DNA of 64,000 bases from Cohnella sp. GbtcB17 (lineage in GTDB: Bacteria > Bacillota > Bacilli > Paenibacillales > Paenibacillaceae), in assembly GCF_019091135.1 (NCBI RefSeq), contig NZ_JAGXJW010000030.1, positions 1 through 64,000 on the forward strand. The letters run 5' to 3'. Within the stretch, counting starts at the first letter, position 1. Every line of letters starts with the position of its first letter. Both the position numbers and the translations under genes were made by a program. This document shows positions 25,382 through 34,662 of this stretch, piece by piece. The notes below the pieces were generated by a model. That model was not told the DNA's origin. It saw nothing but the letters and a program-made list of their open reading frames with translations, and ran no database searches.

Positions 25382-26185
25382 GTGAGCGACAAGCTGAAGC
25401 TGGCTCTTATTCAAATGGACATCCATGCCGGGCATCCCGATGACAATTTCGAACGCTTGGCGGCGCTGCTTGAGCGCACAGCGGGCGAAGGGGACAAGCC
25501 CGACGTCATCGTCGTGCCGGAAATGTGGAACACCGGGTACGAGCTGGCGCGCATCCGCGAGATCGCGGACGCCGAGGGCACCCGGACGATCGATTTCATT
25601 TCCGCGTTCAGCCGCAAGCACGGCGTCAACGTCGTGGCGGGATCGATCGCGGCCAGCCGCGCCGCGCTGGACGGCGGCGTCACCAATACGTCGTACGCCT
25701 TCGATCGGGAAGGCTGCGTCATCTCGGAGTACGCCAAGATTCACTTGTTCAAGCTGATGGACGAGCATCTGCATCTCGAGGCCGGCGAGCGGCCGGGGCG
25801 GTTCGAGCTCGAAGGCGTGCCGGCAGGCGCGATGATCTGCTACGACATCCGCTTCCCGGAGCTTGCGCGCAAGCTGGCGCTGGACGGCGCCAAGGTGCTG
25901 TTCGTGCCGGCCGAATGGCCGCATCCGCGCCTGCATCACTGGCGGACGCTGCTTCAGGCGCGCGCCATCGAGAACCAGATGTACGTCGTCGCCTGCAATC
26001 GCAGCGGAACGAGCGGCGAGACGCGGTTTTTCGGCCACTCGATGGTCGTGGACCCGTGGGGCGAGATCGTCGCCGAAGCGGGCGAGGAGGAGACGATCCT
26101 GCGCGCGGACATCGATCTGTCGCTGACGGACGAGGTTCGGGGGCGAATTCCCGTTTTCGAGGATCGCAGGCCGTCCCTCTATTAA
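25382..26185 (+). CDS. mtnU: carbon-nitrogen hydrolase, probable omega-amidase
   Basis: A 267-residue nitrilase-superfamily amidase with an intact Glu47-Lys119-Cys153 triad (VPEMWNTGY, YAKIHLF, ICYDIRFPE). It resembles B. subtilis MtnU (YkrU), which sits beside mtnE and hydrolyses 2-oxoglutaramate to 2-oxoglutarate and ammonia after glutamine-dependent transamination. It is divergent from mtnE here. Start is GTG with AAGGGG 10 bases upstream. Its TAA stop overlaps the stop of the convergent LysR gene by 4 bases. Other amides are possible substrates, as the superfamily is broad. Confidence 0.86.
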   Translation: MSDKLKLALIQMDIHAGHPDDNFERLAALLERTAGEGDKPDVIVVPEMWNTGYELARIREIADAEGTRTIDFISAFSRKHGVNVVAGSIAASRAALDGGVTNTSYAFDREGCVISEYAKIHLFKLMDEHLHLEAGERPGRFELEGVPAGAMICYDIRFPELARKLALDGAKVLFVPAEWPHPRLHHWRTLLQARAIENQMYVVACNRSGTSGETRFFGHSMVVDPWGEIVAEAGEEETILRADIDLSLTDEVRGRIPVFEDRRPSLY

Positions 26186-27105
26186 GAAGGCGTCCGCGAG
26201 TCAGGCGACGGGCCGAGCCTTCGCATCGTATCCCTGAACGTGGAAATGAAGGCTTCGGCCGCGTTGGACAAATACCTGCCTTTGCGGTAGGCGATGACCA
26301 GCGTTCGCGTCGGCCGTCCCTTGAGCGGCAAATAGACCGGCTGTAAGCCGTCATGCTCCCTGCGGGTGATCATCTGCGGCACGAAGGCGATACCCATGCC
26401 GGCGGCGACGAGGGACTGCACCGTCTCGATATTGGTGCTCTCCACCGCGACGCGCGGATCGAAGCCCGCCTGGCGGCACAGACCGACCGCGATCGCGCGG
26501 AAGCCCTGTCCCTTTTTCAGCATGACGAACGCTTCGTCTGCGAGCGCCCCGACGTCTGCTTCAGCCGCACCGTCCGCCACCAGCGGATGGTCCCGGGGGA
26601 CCGCCAGGCAAATCTCCTCTTCGAGGATCGGGTCGTAGGCAAGCGACGGTTCGATCAGGGGCAGCGTGAGCAGGCTGACGTCCGTGCCGCCGCTCGCGGT
26701 CAGCGACTCCAGCGTCGCCGACGCCTCCTCGACGAGTGCGATCTCGATGTCGGGATACGCCTCGCGGAACGCGGGAAGGACATGCGGCAAAATATGCGAG
26801 CCCGTAATCGGCAGCGTGCCGACGACGATGCGTCCTTTACGCAGATCGGCGATATCTTCCATCTCGCGCCGCAGCTGTTCGGTCATGTCGACGATCCGCT
26901 GCGCCTTTTCGACGAATACGGTGCCGGCGTAGGTCAGCTCGACGCTGTTGGTCGTGCGCTTGAACAACAGCACGCCGAGCTCCTTTTCGAGCTTGGACAG
27001 CTGCTGGCTGAGCGAAGGCTGCGCGATATGAAGCTTCTCGGCGGCGCGCGAGAAGTTCCGCTCGGCGGCGATCTGAATGACGTAATGAAGCAATCGGAAT
27101 TCCAT
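26182..27105 (-). CDS. LysR-family transcriptional regulator
   Basis: A 307-residue regulator with an N-terminal winged helix-turn-helix (MEFRLLHYVIQIAAERNFSRAAEKLHIAQPSLSQQLSKLEKELG) and a periplasmic-binding-like effector domain from about residue 90 (GRIVVGTLPITGSHILPHVLPAF). It is divergent from leuC across 123 bases that contain a 13-base palindrome, so control of leuCD or of itself is likely. The effector is unknown. The closest general type is the CynR/CitR/GltC group. Confidence 0.9.
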   Translation of the reverse strand: MEFRLLHYVIQIAAERNFSRAAEKLHIAQPSLSQQLSKLEKELGVLLFKRTTNSVELTYAGTVFVEKAQRIVDMTEQLRREMEDIADLRKGRIVVGTLPITGSHILPHVLPAFREAYPDIEIALVEEASATLESLTASGGTDVSLLTLPLIEPSLAYDPILEEEICLAVPRDHPLVADGAAEADVGALADEAFVMLKKGQGFRAIAVGLCRQAGFDPRVAVESTNIETVQSLVAAGMGIAFVPQMITRREHDGLQPVYLPLKGRPTRTLVIAYRKGRYLSNAAEAFISTFRDTMRRLGPSPDSRTPS

Positions 27106-27143
27106 AGACGAGTCTCCTTATTCGGCTGAACTATCAACTTTAT

Positions 27144-27185
27144 AGATATTATATCTTGGAACAATGATAGAACCAATGTTATTAT
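27144..27185 (+). promoter_or_regulatory. leuC promoter with overlapping palindrome (candidate LysR operator)
   Basis: TTGGAA (27156-27161), an 18-base spacer and TATTAT (27180-27185) form the leuC promoter. AGATATTATATCT (27144-27156) is a perfect 13-base palindrome touching the -35, a common placement for LysR-type regulators (T-N11-A sites). Confidence 0.6.
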
Positions 27186-27228
27186 AGAATCATTCTAGAC
27201 GAGGATATCTACACGGGGTGAATGTAAA

Positions 27229-28650
27229 ATGAGCAAACAAACGATGTTCGAGAAAATTTGGAACAATCACGTGATTCATTCGGAAGCGGGCAAGCCCAGC
27301 ATTTTGTATATCGACCTGCACCTCGTTCACGAGGTTACGTCCCCACAGGCATTCGAAGGCCTGCGCATGACCGGCCGCAAGGTTCGCCGTCCCGACCTGA
27401 CGTTTGCGACGATGGACCACAACGTGCCGACCAAGGATCGCTTCAACATCTCCGATCCGATCTCCAAGCAGCAGATCGACACGCTCACGACCAACGCGGC
27501 CGAGTTCGGCGTCAAGCTGTACGACCTGAACACGATCGACCAGGGCGTCGTTCACGTCATGGGTCCTGAGCTCGGCCTGACGCATCCGGGCAAGACGATC
27601 GTGTGCGGCGACAGCCACACCTCTACGCACGGCGCGTTCGGCGCGCTGGCGTTCGGCATCGGCACGAGCGAGGTCGAGCACGTGCTCGCGACGCAGTGTC
27701 TGCAGCAATCGAAGGCGAAGACGATGAAGGTCAACTTCATCGGCAAGCGTCCGGCCGGCATCACGGCGAAGGATCTCATCCTCGGCCTGATCGCCAAGTA
27801 CGGCACCGACTTCGCGACCGGCTACGTCATCGAGTACACCGGCGAAGCGATCACGGGCTTGACGATGGAAGAGCGCATGACCGTCTGCAACATGTCCATC
27901 GAAGGCGGCGCGCGCGCCGGCCTGATCGCGCCGGACGAGACGACGTTCAACTACTTGCGCGGCCGCGAATACGCGCCGCAAGGCGACGACTTCGACCGCG
28001 CCGTCGAGCAATGGAAGGCGCTCGCGACGGACGAAGGCGCCGTATTCGATGCCGAAGTCGACCTGGACGTCGCTTCGCTCGTACCGCAAGTGACCTGGGG
28101 CACGAGCCCGGGCATGGGCACCGGCATCACGTCGATCGTGCCGTATCCGGAGCAGCTGCCGACCGAGAACGAACGCAAAGCCGCCGAGAAGGCGCTCGAA
28201 TACATGGATCTGGCGCCGGGCACCCCGATGTCGGAGATTCCGATCGACTATGTGTTCATCGGCTCCTGCACGAACGGCCGGATCGAGGATCTGCGCGCCG
28301 CCGCGTCCGTCGCCAAGGGCTACAGCGTGAGCCCGAACGTGACCGCGATCGTCGTGCCGGGCTCCGGCCGCGTCAAGATCCAGGCCGAGAAAGAAGGACT
28401 GGACCAAATTTTCACCGCCGCCGGATTCGAATGGCGCGAAGCGGGCTGCTCGATGTGCCTCGCGATGAATCCGGACGTCCTGCAGCCCGGACAGCGCTGC
28501 GCGTCGACGTCCAACCGCAACTTCGAAGGCCGTCAGGGCCGCGGCGGACGCACGCATCTCGTATCGCCGGAGATGGCTGCGGCAGCGGCGATCAAGGGCA
28601 AGTTCACCGACGTCCGCAACTGGGAATTCAAGTCCGAAGTGACGGCTTAA
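27229..28650 (+). CDS. leuC: 3-isopropylmalate dehydratase large subunit
   Basis: A 473-residue aconitase-family subunit that, with LeuD, isomerises 2-isopropylmalate to 3-isopropylmalate in leucine synthesis. The 4Fe-4S ligands Cys347 (SCTNGR), Cys407 and Cys410 (CSMC) are present. VTCGDSHTSTHGAFG-like sequence (VCGDSHTSTHGAFGALAFGIG) marks the substrate region, and full family length is kept. GGGGTGA precedes the ATG. leuD follows 18 bases later; leuA and leuB are not in the window. Confidence 0.97.
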   Translation: MSKQTMFEKIWNNHVIHSEAGKPSILYIDLHLVHEVTSPQAFEGLRMTGRKVRRPDLTFATMDHNVPTKDRFNISDPISKQQIDTLTTNAAEFGVKLYDLNTIDQGVVHVMGPELGLTHPGKTIVCGDSHTSTHGAFGALAFGIGTSEVEHVLATQCLQQSKAKTMKVNFIGKRPAGITAKDLILGLIAKYGTDFATGYVIEYTGEAITGLTMEERMTVCNMSIEGGARAGLIAPDETTFNYLRGREYAPQGDDFDRAVEQWKALATDEGAVFDAEVDLDVASLVPQVTWGTSPGMGTGITSIVPYPEQLPTENERKAAEKALEYMDLAPGTPMSEIPIDYVFIGSCTNGRIEDLRAAASVAKGYSVSPNVTAIVVPGSGRVKIQAEKEGLDQIFTAAGFEWREAGCSMCLAMNPDVLQPGQRCASTSNRNFEGRQGRGGRTHLVSPEMAAAAAIKGKFTDVRNWEFKSEVTA

Positions 28651-28668
28651 GAGGGGAGACATACGCAT

Positions 28669-29277
28669 ATGCAACCATTTATCAAATCCACGGGTCTCGT
28701 CGCGCCGGTCGACCGCGTGAACGTCGATACCGACGCCATCATCCCTAAGCAATTCCTGAAGCGCATCGAGCGCAGCGGTTTCGGCCAGTTCCTGTTCTTC
28801 GAATGGAGATTCGACGAGCAGGGGGCCGTCATCCCCGAGTTCAACCTGAATAAGCCGCGCTACCAGGGCTCCACCGTCCTGCTGTCGCGCGCCAACTTCG
28901 GCTGCGGCTCCTCCCGCGAGCACGCGCCTTGGGCGATTCTCGACTACGGCTTCAACGTCGTTATCGCGCCGTCCTTCGCGGACATTTTCTACAACAACTG
29001 CTTCAAGAACGGCATCCTGCCGATCAAGCTGAGCGAGGAGCAGGTCGACGATCTGTTCAAGCGCACCGAGGCGAACGAGGGCTACAAGCTGACCGTCGAC
29101 CTGGAGAACAAGGTCATCACCGACGATCAAGGCCTGCGCATCCCGTTCGAGCTCGACGAGCACCGCCGCCAATTCCTGCTTCAGGGGCTGGACGACATCG
29201 GCCTTACGCTGCAGCATGCGGACGAGATTGCAGCATACGAGGCAAAGAACGAAAAGAGACTGGCGAACGTATTTTAA
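28669..29277 (+). CDS. leuD: 3-isopropylmalate dehydratase small subunit
   Basis: A 202-residue swivel-domain partner of LeuC. VNVDTDAIIPKQFLKRIERSGFG and RANFGCGSSREHAPWAILDYGF are the family signatures, and the substrate-loop region is intact. AGGGGAG lies before the ATG. It is followed by a strong terminator, so leuCD form a two-gene transcript. Confidence 0.97.
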   Translation: MQPFIKSTGLVAPVDRVNVDTDAIIPKQFLKRIERSGFGQFLFFEWRFDEQGAVIPEFNLNKPRYQGSTVLLSRANFGCGSSREHAPWAILDYGFNVVIAPSFADIFYNNCFKNGILPIKLSEEQVDDLFKRTEANEGYKLTVDLENKVITDDQGLRIPFELDEHRRQFLLQGLDDIGLTLQHADEIAAYEAKNEKRLANVF

Positions 29278-29300
29278 TCGCCGATCTTGCTTGCAATATG

Positions 29301-29348
29301 GGTCTTCTTTCCCGGGTCGACACTTTTCGGGAAGGAAGGCCTTTTTTT
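29301..29348 (+). terminator. rho-independent terminator of leuCD
   Basis: A 14-base stem (GGTCTTCTTTCCCG with CGGGAAGGAAGGCC, including G-U pairs) is followed by seven T. Confidence 0.93.
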
Positions 29349-29500
29349 CCGCTTTTACTCGCAACTTTTGACATTGCCCGGCGTCTAAATTAGGGTGGAC
29401 AAGCCAAAAAGCGCCCCTTCCGATAGAAAGGTCTGCTTAGGACTTTTTTAGCGGAAGCGCCGCTTTTGGAACGGCCCAATCATTGACACCGAGGTGAAGC

Positions 29501-31087
29501 ATGAGGTACTGGATTTCCCTGATGTTTGTCGTATCGATGCTGCTAACGGCCGCCGGTCTCGCTTCCGCGGCGACCGTCACGCCCCAGTTGATTCTGGACG
29601 GCGTCGTACTGACGCCGAAGGAGCCGCCTGCCCTGATCGACAGCCGCGTCATGCTGCCGATTCGCACCGTCACGGAGAACCTGGGGTTCACCGTCAAGTT
29701 CGACAACGCGACAAAGACGGTCACGGTGACGAACGGCAATTCGGTCATCTCCATGACCGTAGGCAGCAAAAAGGCGACGATCAACGGCATCGAGAGCGTG
29801 CTCGAGGCGGCGCCCATCATCAAGCAGACGACGCCGGCCACGGCCACGACGATGGTACCGCTCATCTTCGTGAAGGACAACTTCGGCGCTGATATCGTCT
29901 GGGACAACAAGACGAAGTCCGCGTTCATCTACACGTCGAAGTCCGACGCCGGCGAATCGTCGGGCGGGACGAACGGGGGCAGCGGAAGTGCCGGCAGCGG
30001 CGATTCGACGTCCGGCGGCGGCATGATCGGCGTCGTCGACGAGGATCCGCCTGCTACCGACGGGTCGACCGGTACGGGCAACGGTTCGACCGGCGGGGGG
30101 GCCGGCTCGGCCGATCCGGGCAACGGCACGACCGTCACCGATCCGTATGCGAGCCTCGCCTACATTCACGGCATCCGCTTCGAAAACGATACGGTCACCC
30201 TCAGTTACGAAGGAACGGCCGAACCGGTAGTCACCTCGCTGGCGGGGCCCGACCGCATCGTGGTCGACATTCCCAAGTCCGACTTCGCTGCGGACTTCGG
30301 TCAGGATCTCGTCGTGAACGGCGCGACGGCGAAGAGCGGCACCTTCCCGGTAGCCGGGCACCCCGTGCTTACGCAGGTTCGCTATTCGCTGTTCCAGAGC
30401 AACCCGAACGCGCTGCGCTTCGTGCTCGATCTGAGCACCGCCTACGGCTACGAGGTTCAGAACGACGCCTCGGCAGGCGAGCTTCGCATCAGGCTGAGCG
30501 CGGACGCGGTGCCGCCGGTTAACGAACCGCCACAGGATTCGCAGGACAAGGTGTATACGGTCGTGCTCGACGCGGGACACGGCGGATCGGACTCCGGCGC
30601 GATCGGCGTCAGCGGCAAGTACGAGAAAAACTTCAACCTGGCCGTCATTCTGAAGGTGCAGGCGCTGCTCGCGACGGAACCCCGCATCAAGATCGTCATG
30701 ACCCGGTCGGCCGACACGTTCCCATCGCTTAGCGACAGGTACAATTTGGCGAACTCGATAAACGCCGATCTGTTCCTGTCCGTTCACGCGAACAGCAATA
30801 CAAAGAGCACGGTCAGCGGCACCGAGGTTTACTATACGCGCGCCGAGAGCCTTGCCTTCGCTAACGTCGTCAAGCAATACGCGACGCCGGCGACGGGACT
30901 TGCGGATCGTGGCGTCATCAAGAAGAGCCTCGCCGTGACGCGCGAGACGAAGATGCCCGCCGTGCTGTTCGAAGCCGGCTACCTCTCGAACGCGACGGAA
31001 GAAAAGAAGCTGTTCACCGAAGACTTCCAGAACCGCACGGCCGCCGGCCTTGCCGCCGCGGTCAAAGCCTATCTTAAATTAGCGTGA
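29501..31087 (+). CDS. secreted N-acetylmuramoyl-L-alanine amidase with stalk and AMIN domains
   Basis: A 528-residue exported cell-wall hydrolase. A signal peptide (about residues 1-23, ending ASA) is followed by a copper-amine-oxidase-N-type domain (about 28-137, with LILDGVVL...LIDSRVMLPIRTVTENLG), a Gly/Ser-rich linker (143-205), an AMIN wall-targeting domain (about 215-330) and an Amidase_3 domain (348-525). Zinc and catalytic residues are His360 (DAGHGGSD), Glu375, His429 (SVHANS) and Glu491 (FEAGYLSN). It should cleave the bond between MurNAc and L-Ala. GAGGTGAAGC precedes the ATG. The next gene is also a surface protein. Confidence 0.94.
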   Translation: MRYWISLMFVVSMLLTAAGLASAATVTPQLILDGVVLTPKEPPALIDSRVMLPIRTVTENLGFTVKFDNATKTVTVTNGNSVISMTVGSKKATINGIESVLEAAPIIKQTTPATATTMVPLIFVKDNFGADIVWDNKTKSAFIYTSKSDAGESSGGTNGGSGSAGSGDSTSGGGMIGVVDEDPPATDGSTGTGNGSTGGGAGSADPGNGTTVTDPYASLAYIHGIRFENDTVTLSYEGTAEPVVTSLAGPDRIVVDIPKSDFAADFGQDLVVNGATAKSGTFPVAGHPVLTQVRYSLFQSNPNALRFVLDLSTAYGYEVQNDASAGELRIRLSADAVPPVNEPPQDSQDKVYTVVLDAGHGGSDSGAIGVSGKYEKNFNLAVILKVQALLATEPRIKIVMTRSADTFPSLSDRYNLANSINADLFLSVHANSNTKSTVSGTEVYYTRAESLAFANVVKQYATPATGLADRGVIKKSLAVTRETKMPAVLFEAGYLSNATEEKKLFTEDFQNRTAAGLAAAVKAYLKLA

Positions 31088-31130
31088 CGGCCCGCGAGTC
31101 CGCTTGCCGCACGATCGGGGAGATCACACG

Positions 31131-33839
31131 ATGTCGTTCAAACCACGAAATTGGCTATTATCCATTCTATTCCTTGCGCTGATCGTATCCGGCGCGGCAG
31201 CCGCCGGTCCGGCACAGACCGCTTCCGCGGCCTCCAAGACGCCGTTCACGGACGTCGCGGCCGGCCACTGGGCGGAAAAGCATATCGCCAAGCTGGCGCT
31301 TCAAGGCTTGATCGCGGGCAAGGGCGCCAATCTGTTCGCACCGAACGACAGCGTCAAGAGACAGGACGCGGTCATCATCGCGATTCGCTTCCTCGGCCTT
31401 GAACAGAAGGCGCTGGACTCCGGCGTAGCGGCTTTTCCGAGCACGTTTAACGTCAGTTCCTATGCCAACCTGTACGTCAGCTATGCGCTGAAGGAAGGCT
31501 TGCTCGACCGCAACGAGGAGTTTGCGCTCGCCGAAGCGCAGCCCAAGGTCAATTGGGGCGAGGCGCCGGCGACCCGCGAATGGATCGCGCGCCTGCTCGT
31601 CCGCACGATCGGCGAGAAGGCGGCGACAGGCACGACTGCCTTCGCCGACAACGCTTCGATCGACAAGGACCTGGTCGGCTACGTCAAAGCGGCCGTCGAT
31701 CTGAATCTTGTGAAGGGACTCAGCGGCAATACGTTCGCCCCCAAGGGCGTCGTGACCCGCGCGACGGCGGCGACGCTGTTCAGCCGCGCCGAAGCGACCA
31801 AGCAGGTCGCTTATCCGAAGCAAACGACCGGCATGCTGCTCGCCGCCGACGCGGGCGCCGTCACTGTACTGCAAGAGAACGGCACGGCTACCGCCTACGC
31901 CGTCGGCACGGGCACGCTGTATTCGCGTCTCGACAGCGAAGCGCTGACGGCGCAGGACGCGCTCAAGGTTTACGGCACGGTCAGCGTCATCGCGGCCGCT
32001 GACGGATCCGCGGCATACGTTGAGCAGGCGAGCGACACGCCGCTGGTCAAGACGGTGCAGGGCAAGCTCGTCGTCGTCAGCGCTTCGAAGTCCGCCATCA
32101 CGCTGCTGAGCGGTGAAGACGTACAGTCCTATTCGTACGATCCGGCCCGGCTGCCGTCCGTGACGGACGCGGAGAACAACAAGGTGGCGCTTGCCGATCT
32201 GCCGGAAAACACGGAACTTACGCTTACAATCGACACGTATACGCAATCCGGCAAGGTCATCGCCGTCAAGACCGGCCAGTCGGCCGTCGCAAAATCCGGC
32301 ACCGGTACGGTGCTGAGCGTCGACGCGGCGGGCCGCAAGCTCCAGGTCAAAGACAACGCCACATCGATCGCGGAGACGCGGGCGCTCGACGCCAACGCGG
32401 TGCTGCGCACGGTCAGCGGCGTGCCGGCTGCGATCGGCGACATCAAGGTCGGCGACACGGTCGCCTACGAGATCAAAGGCGGACTCTACACGTCGGTAAC
32501 GGTCACGAAGAGCGCCGCCGTCGCGAGCGCGACGGGCACGCTGTTCAAGATCGATACGTCCGCTCAGACGATCCAATACCGGGTCGCCGGCGCAAGCGAC
32601 ATCATCGGCAAGGAATACGTCGCAGGCGTAGCGGTCAAAATCTCGGGATTGAACAGCGCGACGCTGGCGGATCTGTATCCTGGCGATTCGGTCACGCTGA
32701 CGCTGAACGCCGAAGGCAAAGTTACCGCGGTCGAGGCGACGGGGCGGAGCGTCCAGGTCCAGAACGGACTGGTCGTGTCGTCCTATGACTTCGACGCGAA
32801 GGTGCTTATTCTGAAGGATGCCGCAGGCAACGTGAAAACCTTCACGCTCGGCGCAGGCGTGCGCTATGACCTGAACGGCACGACGATTACGGCAGACGCG
32901 GGCGCGAGCATGCTTTACAAAGGCCGCAAGGTCGATATCGGCTACTCGGGCAGCAACATCGTGTCCATCTCGTTTGTCGCCCAGTACAAGGGCACGGTGT
33001 CGTCGAACAACACGACGACAAAGACGCTTCAGCTGCTGCTGGATAACAATTCGAACGTCACGGTGCCTTACAGCTCGCCGACCGTCGAGATTTACGGACA
33101 GACGAACCGCACCTACGCGGACATCAAGGCGGGCGACAAGATCGTCGCGCTGCTCGACGGCGGGCAGAACTATGCGGTTGCGCTGCAGGTCGTGAAGACC
33201 GTTCAATTCGAAGTCGTGTCCGTCGACGCTGCCGCAGCCAAGCTTAAGGCCAAGGCTTCCGACGGCTCGGTCGCCGAATGGACGGTGGGCACGGGCTTCG
33301 CGCTCCAGGACGCAAGCGGCAACGCCGTGCAGCTGTCCGGATTCGCGGCAGGCACGCTGCTGAACGTGACGCTGCAGGGCGCGACGCCGACGCTGGCGAA
33401 GATCGTACCGTCGACGTTCGGACGCGTCGTCGCCATCGATACGGCCGCCGGCACGATCGATCTTCGCACGGGCACCGGCGCAGCGACGAAGCAGACGGTC
33501 GGCGCGACGCCGCTCGTCGTTCGGGGTGGCGTCTCGTCCAATACGCTCTCGGCGATCCAGCTGGACGATCGTGTCGAGCTGCGCAAGGACGAGAACGACC
33601 GCACGATTTTGAACGTCGTGACGCCGGTCAGCAAAACATACTGGCGCACGGACAAGACGTCGAGCACGTTTTACTATCAGAAGGAATCGCTCAGCGACGA
33701 CAACTACTCGGTCGCGCTGTCGCCGCAAGCGTACATTCACCAGGGCGATACGCTGATCACGACCGACAGCCTGAACTTTGGCGATCCGATCAACGTTTAC
33801 GTGCTGCGAGGCAAAGCGGTCGAGATCGTGAAGCCTTAA
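31131..33839 (+). CDS. S-layer-homology domain surface protein
   Basis: A 902-residue exported protein. A signal peptide (about 1-33, ending TASA) leads into SLH units: one clear at the start (FTDVAAGHWAEKHIAKLALQGLI), a weak middle one, and a third around DLVGYVKAAVDLNLVKGLSG; SLH domains anchor proteins to pyruvylated wall polymer. The remaining 650 residues are Thr/Ala/Val-rich beta repeats with a recurring DxKVGDTV/DLYPGDSV/DIKAGDKI pattern, probably stacked small barrels. No catalytic motif is seen. ATG 31131 has GGGGAG upstream and gives the signal peptide. It follows the amidase by 43 bases and is probably in the same transcript. Confidence 0.9.
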   Translation: MSFKPRNWLLSILFLALIVSGAAAAGPAQTASAASKTPFTDVAAGHWAEKHIAKLALQGLIAGKGANLFAPNDSVKRQDAVIIAIRFLGLEQKALDSGVAAFPSTFNVSSYANLYVSYALKEGLLDRNEEFALAEAQPKVNWGEAPATREWIARLLVRTIGEKAATGTTAFADNASIDKDLVGYVKAAVDLNLVKGLSGNTFAPKGVVTRATAATLFSRAEATKQVAYPKQTTGMLLAADAGAVTVLQENGTATAYAVGTGTLYSRLDSEALTAQDALKVYGTVSVIAAADGSAAYVEQASDTPLVKTVQGKLVVVSASKSAITLLSGEDVQSYSYDPARLPSVTDAENNKVALADLPENTELTLTIDTYTQSGKVIAVKTGQSAVAKSGTGTVLSVDAAGRKLQVKDNATSIAETRALDANAVLRTVSGVPAAIGDIKVGDTVAYEIKGGLYTSVTVTKSAAVASATGTLFKIDTSAQTIQYRVAGASDIIGKEYVAGVAVKISGLNSATLADLYPGDSVTLTLNAEGKVTAVEATGRSVQVQNGLVVSSYDFDAKVLILKDAAGNVKTFTLGAGVRYDLNGTTITADAGASMLYKGRKVDIGYSGSNIVSISFVAQYKGTVSSNNTTTKTLQLLLDNNSNVTVPYSSPTVEIYGQTNRTYADIKAGDKIVALLDGGQNYAVALQVVKTVQFEVVSVDAAAAKLKAKASDGSVAEWTVGTGFALQDASGNAVQLSGFAAGTLLNVTLQGATPTLAKIVPSTFGRVVAIDTAAGTIDLRTGTGAATKQTVGATPLVVRGGVSSNTLSAIQLDDRVELRKDENDRTILNVVTPVSKTYWRTDKTSSTFYYQKESLSDDNYSVALSPQAYIHQGDTLITTDSLNFGDPINVYVLRGKAVEIVKP

Positions 33840-33876
33840 CGCTTGATTTTTAACGCTCCAGCTTGCAAGACGATCG

Positions 33877-33906
33877 ACGGCTCCGCTCACAAGCGGGGCC
33901 GTTTTT
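33877..33906 (+). terminator. rho-independent terminator
   Basis: ACGGCTCCGCT pairs with AGCGGGGCCGT around a 4-base loop and is followed by TTTT. It ends the amidase/SLH transcript. Confidence 0.9.
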
Positions 33907-33987
33907 CTTGTCGAATCGCGGATCTTCAGCTAAACTGAAAGTTAATGCTTAAACAGGGAAACGAAGCATGGGAGATGGAAGCAAGCG

Positions 33988-34662
33988 ATGAATAAAACGA
34001 AGATGCGATATATTTTGGACGAGATCGCCAAAATGTTCCCGGATGCGCACTGCGAGCTGAACCACCGCAACCCGTTCGAGCTGACGATCGCCGTCCTGCT
34101 GTCGGCGCAGTGCACGGACGAGACGGTGAATCGCGTCACGGCGACGCTGTTCGAGAAATATAATAAGCCGCAGGACTATCTGGACGTTCCGCTCGAGGAG
34201 CTGGAAAACGACATTCGGCGCATCGGCCTGTTCCGCAACAAGGCGGCGAACATCCAGAAGCTGAGCCGGATTTTGATCGACAAGTACGACGGCGAAGTGC
34301 CCGCCAGCCACGAAGGACTGACCGAGCTGCCCGGCGTCGGGAGGAAGACGGCCAACGTCGTCATGTCCAACGCCTTCGACGTGCCCGCCATCGCGGTCGA
34401 CACGCATGTGGAGCGGGTATCGAAGCGGCTCGCCGTCGCGAAGCCGGACGACTCCGTCCTCGAGGTCGAAAAGAAACTGATGAAGCTCGTGCCGCGCGAA
34501 GAATGGACGCTGACGCATCACCGTCTCATCTTCCTCGGGCGCTACCATTGCAAGGCGCAAAATCCGAAATGCGAAGTATGCCCGCTGCTTGACGTTTGCC
34601 CGGAAGGCAAGCGAAGAATGAAGCCCGCGGCCGCTCGCAAGCGGGGAGGAGCAGTATCATGA
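33988..34662 (+). CDS. nth: endonuclease III (DNA glycosylase/AP lyase)
   Basis: A 224-residue base-excision-repair enzyme for oxidised pyrimidines. The helix-hairpin-helix LPGVGRKTANVV holds the catalytic Lys120, and Asp138 lies in VDTHVERV. The 4Fe-4S motif C-x6-C-x2-C-x5-C is intact near the C-terminus (CKAQNPKCEVCPLLDVC). The stop overlaps the start of dynA (ATGA). In Bacillus nth commonly follows dnaD; here it is paired with a dynamin gene. Confidence 0.96.
   Translation: MNKTKMRYILDEIAKMFPDAHCELNHRNPFELTIAVLLSAQCTDETVNRVTATLFEKYNKPQDYLDVPLEELENDIRRIGLFRNKAANIQKLSRILIDKYDGEVPASHEGLTELPGVGRKTANVVMSNAFDVPAIAVDTHVERVSKRLAVAKPDDSVLEVEKKLMKLVPREEWTLTHHRLIFLGRYHCKAQNPKCEVCPLLDVCPEGKRRMKPAAARKRGGAVS

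Noticed and set aside
27190..29364. A 724-codon open frame on the minus strand opposite leuC-leuD
   Set aside because: It is an Arg/Ala/Asp-rich shadow created by the high GC third-position bias of leuC and leuD; it has no recognisable domain or ribosome site, and the plus-strand genes are certain.
31167..33890. A 907-codon open frame opposite the SLH protein
   Set aside because: Antisense shadow, rich in Arg and His, no domain; the plus-strand protein has a signal peptide and SLH units.
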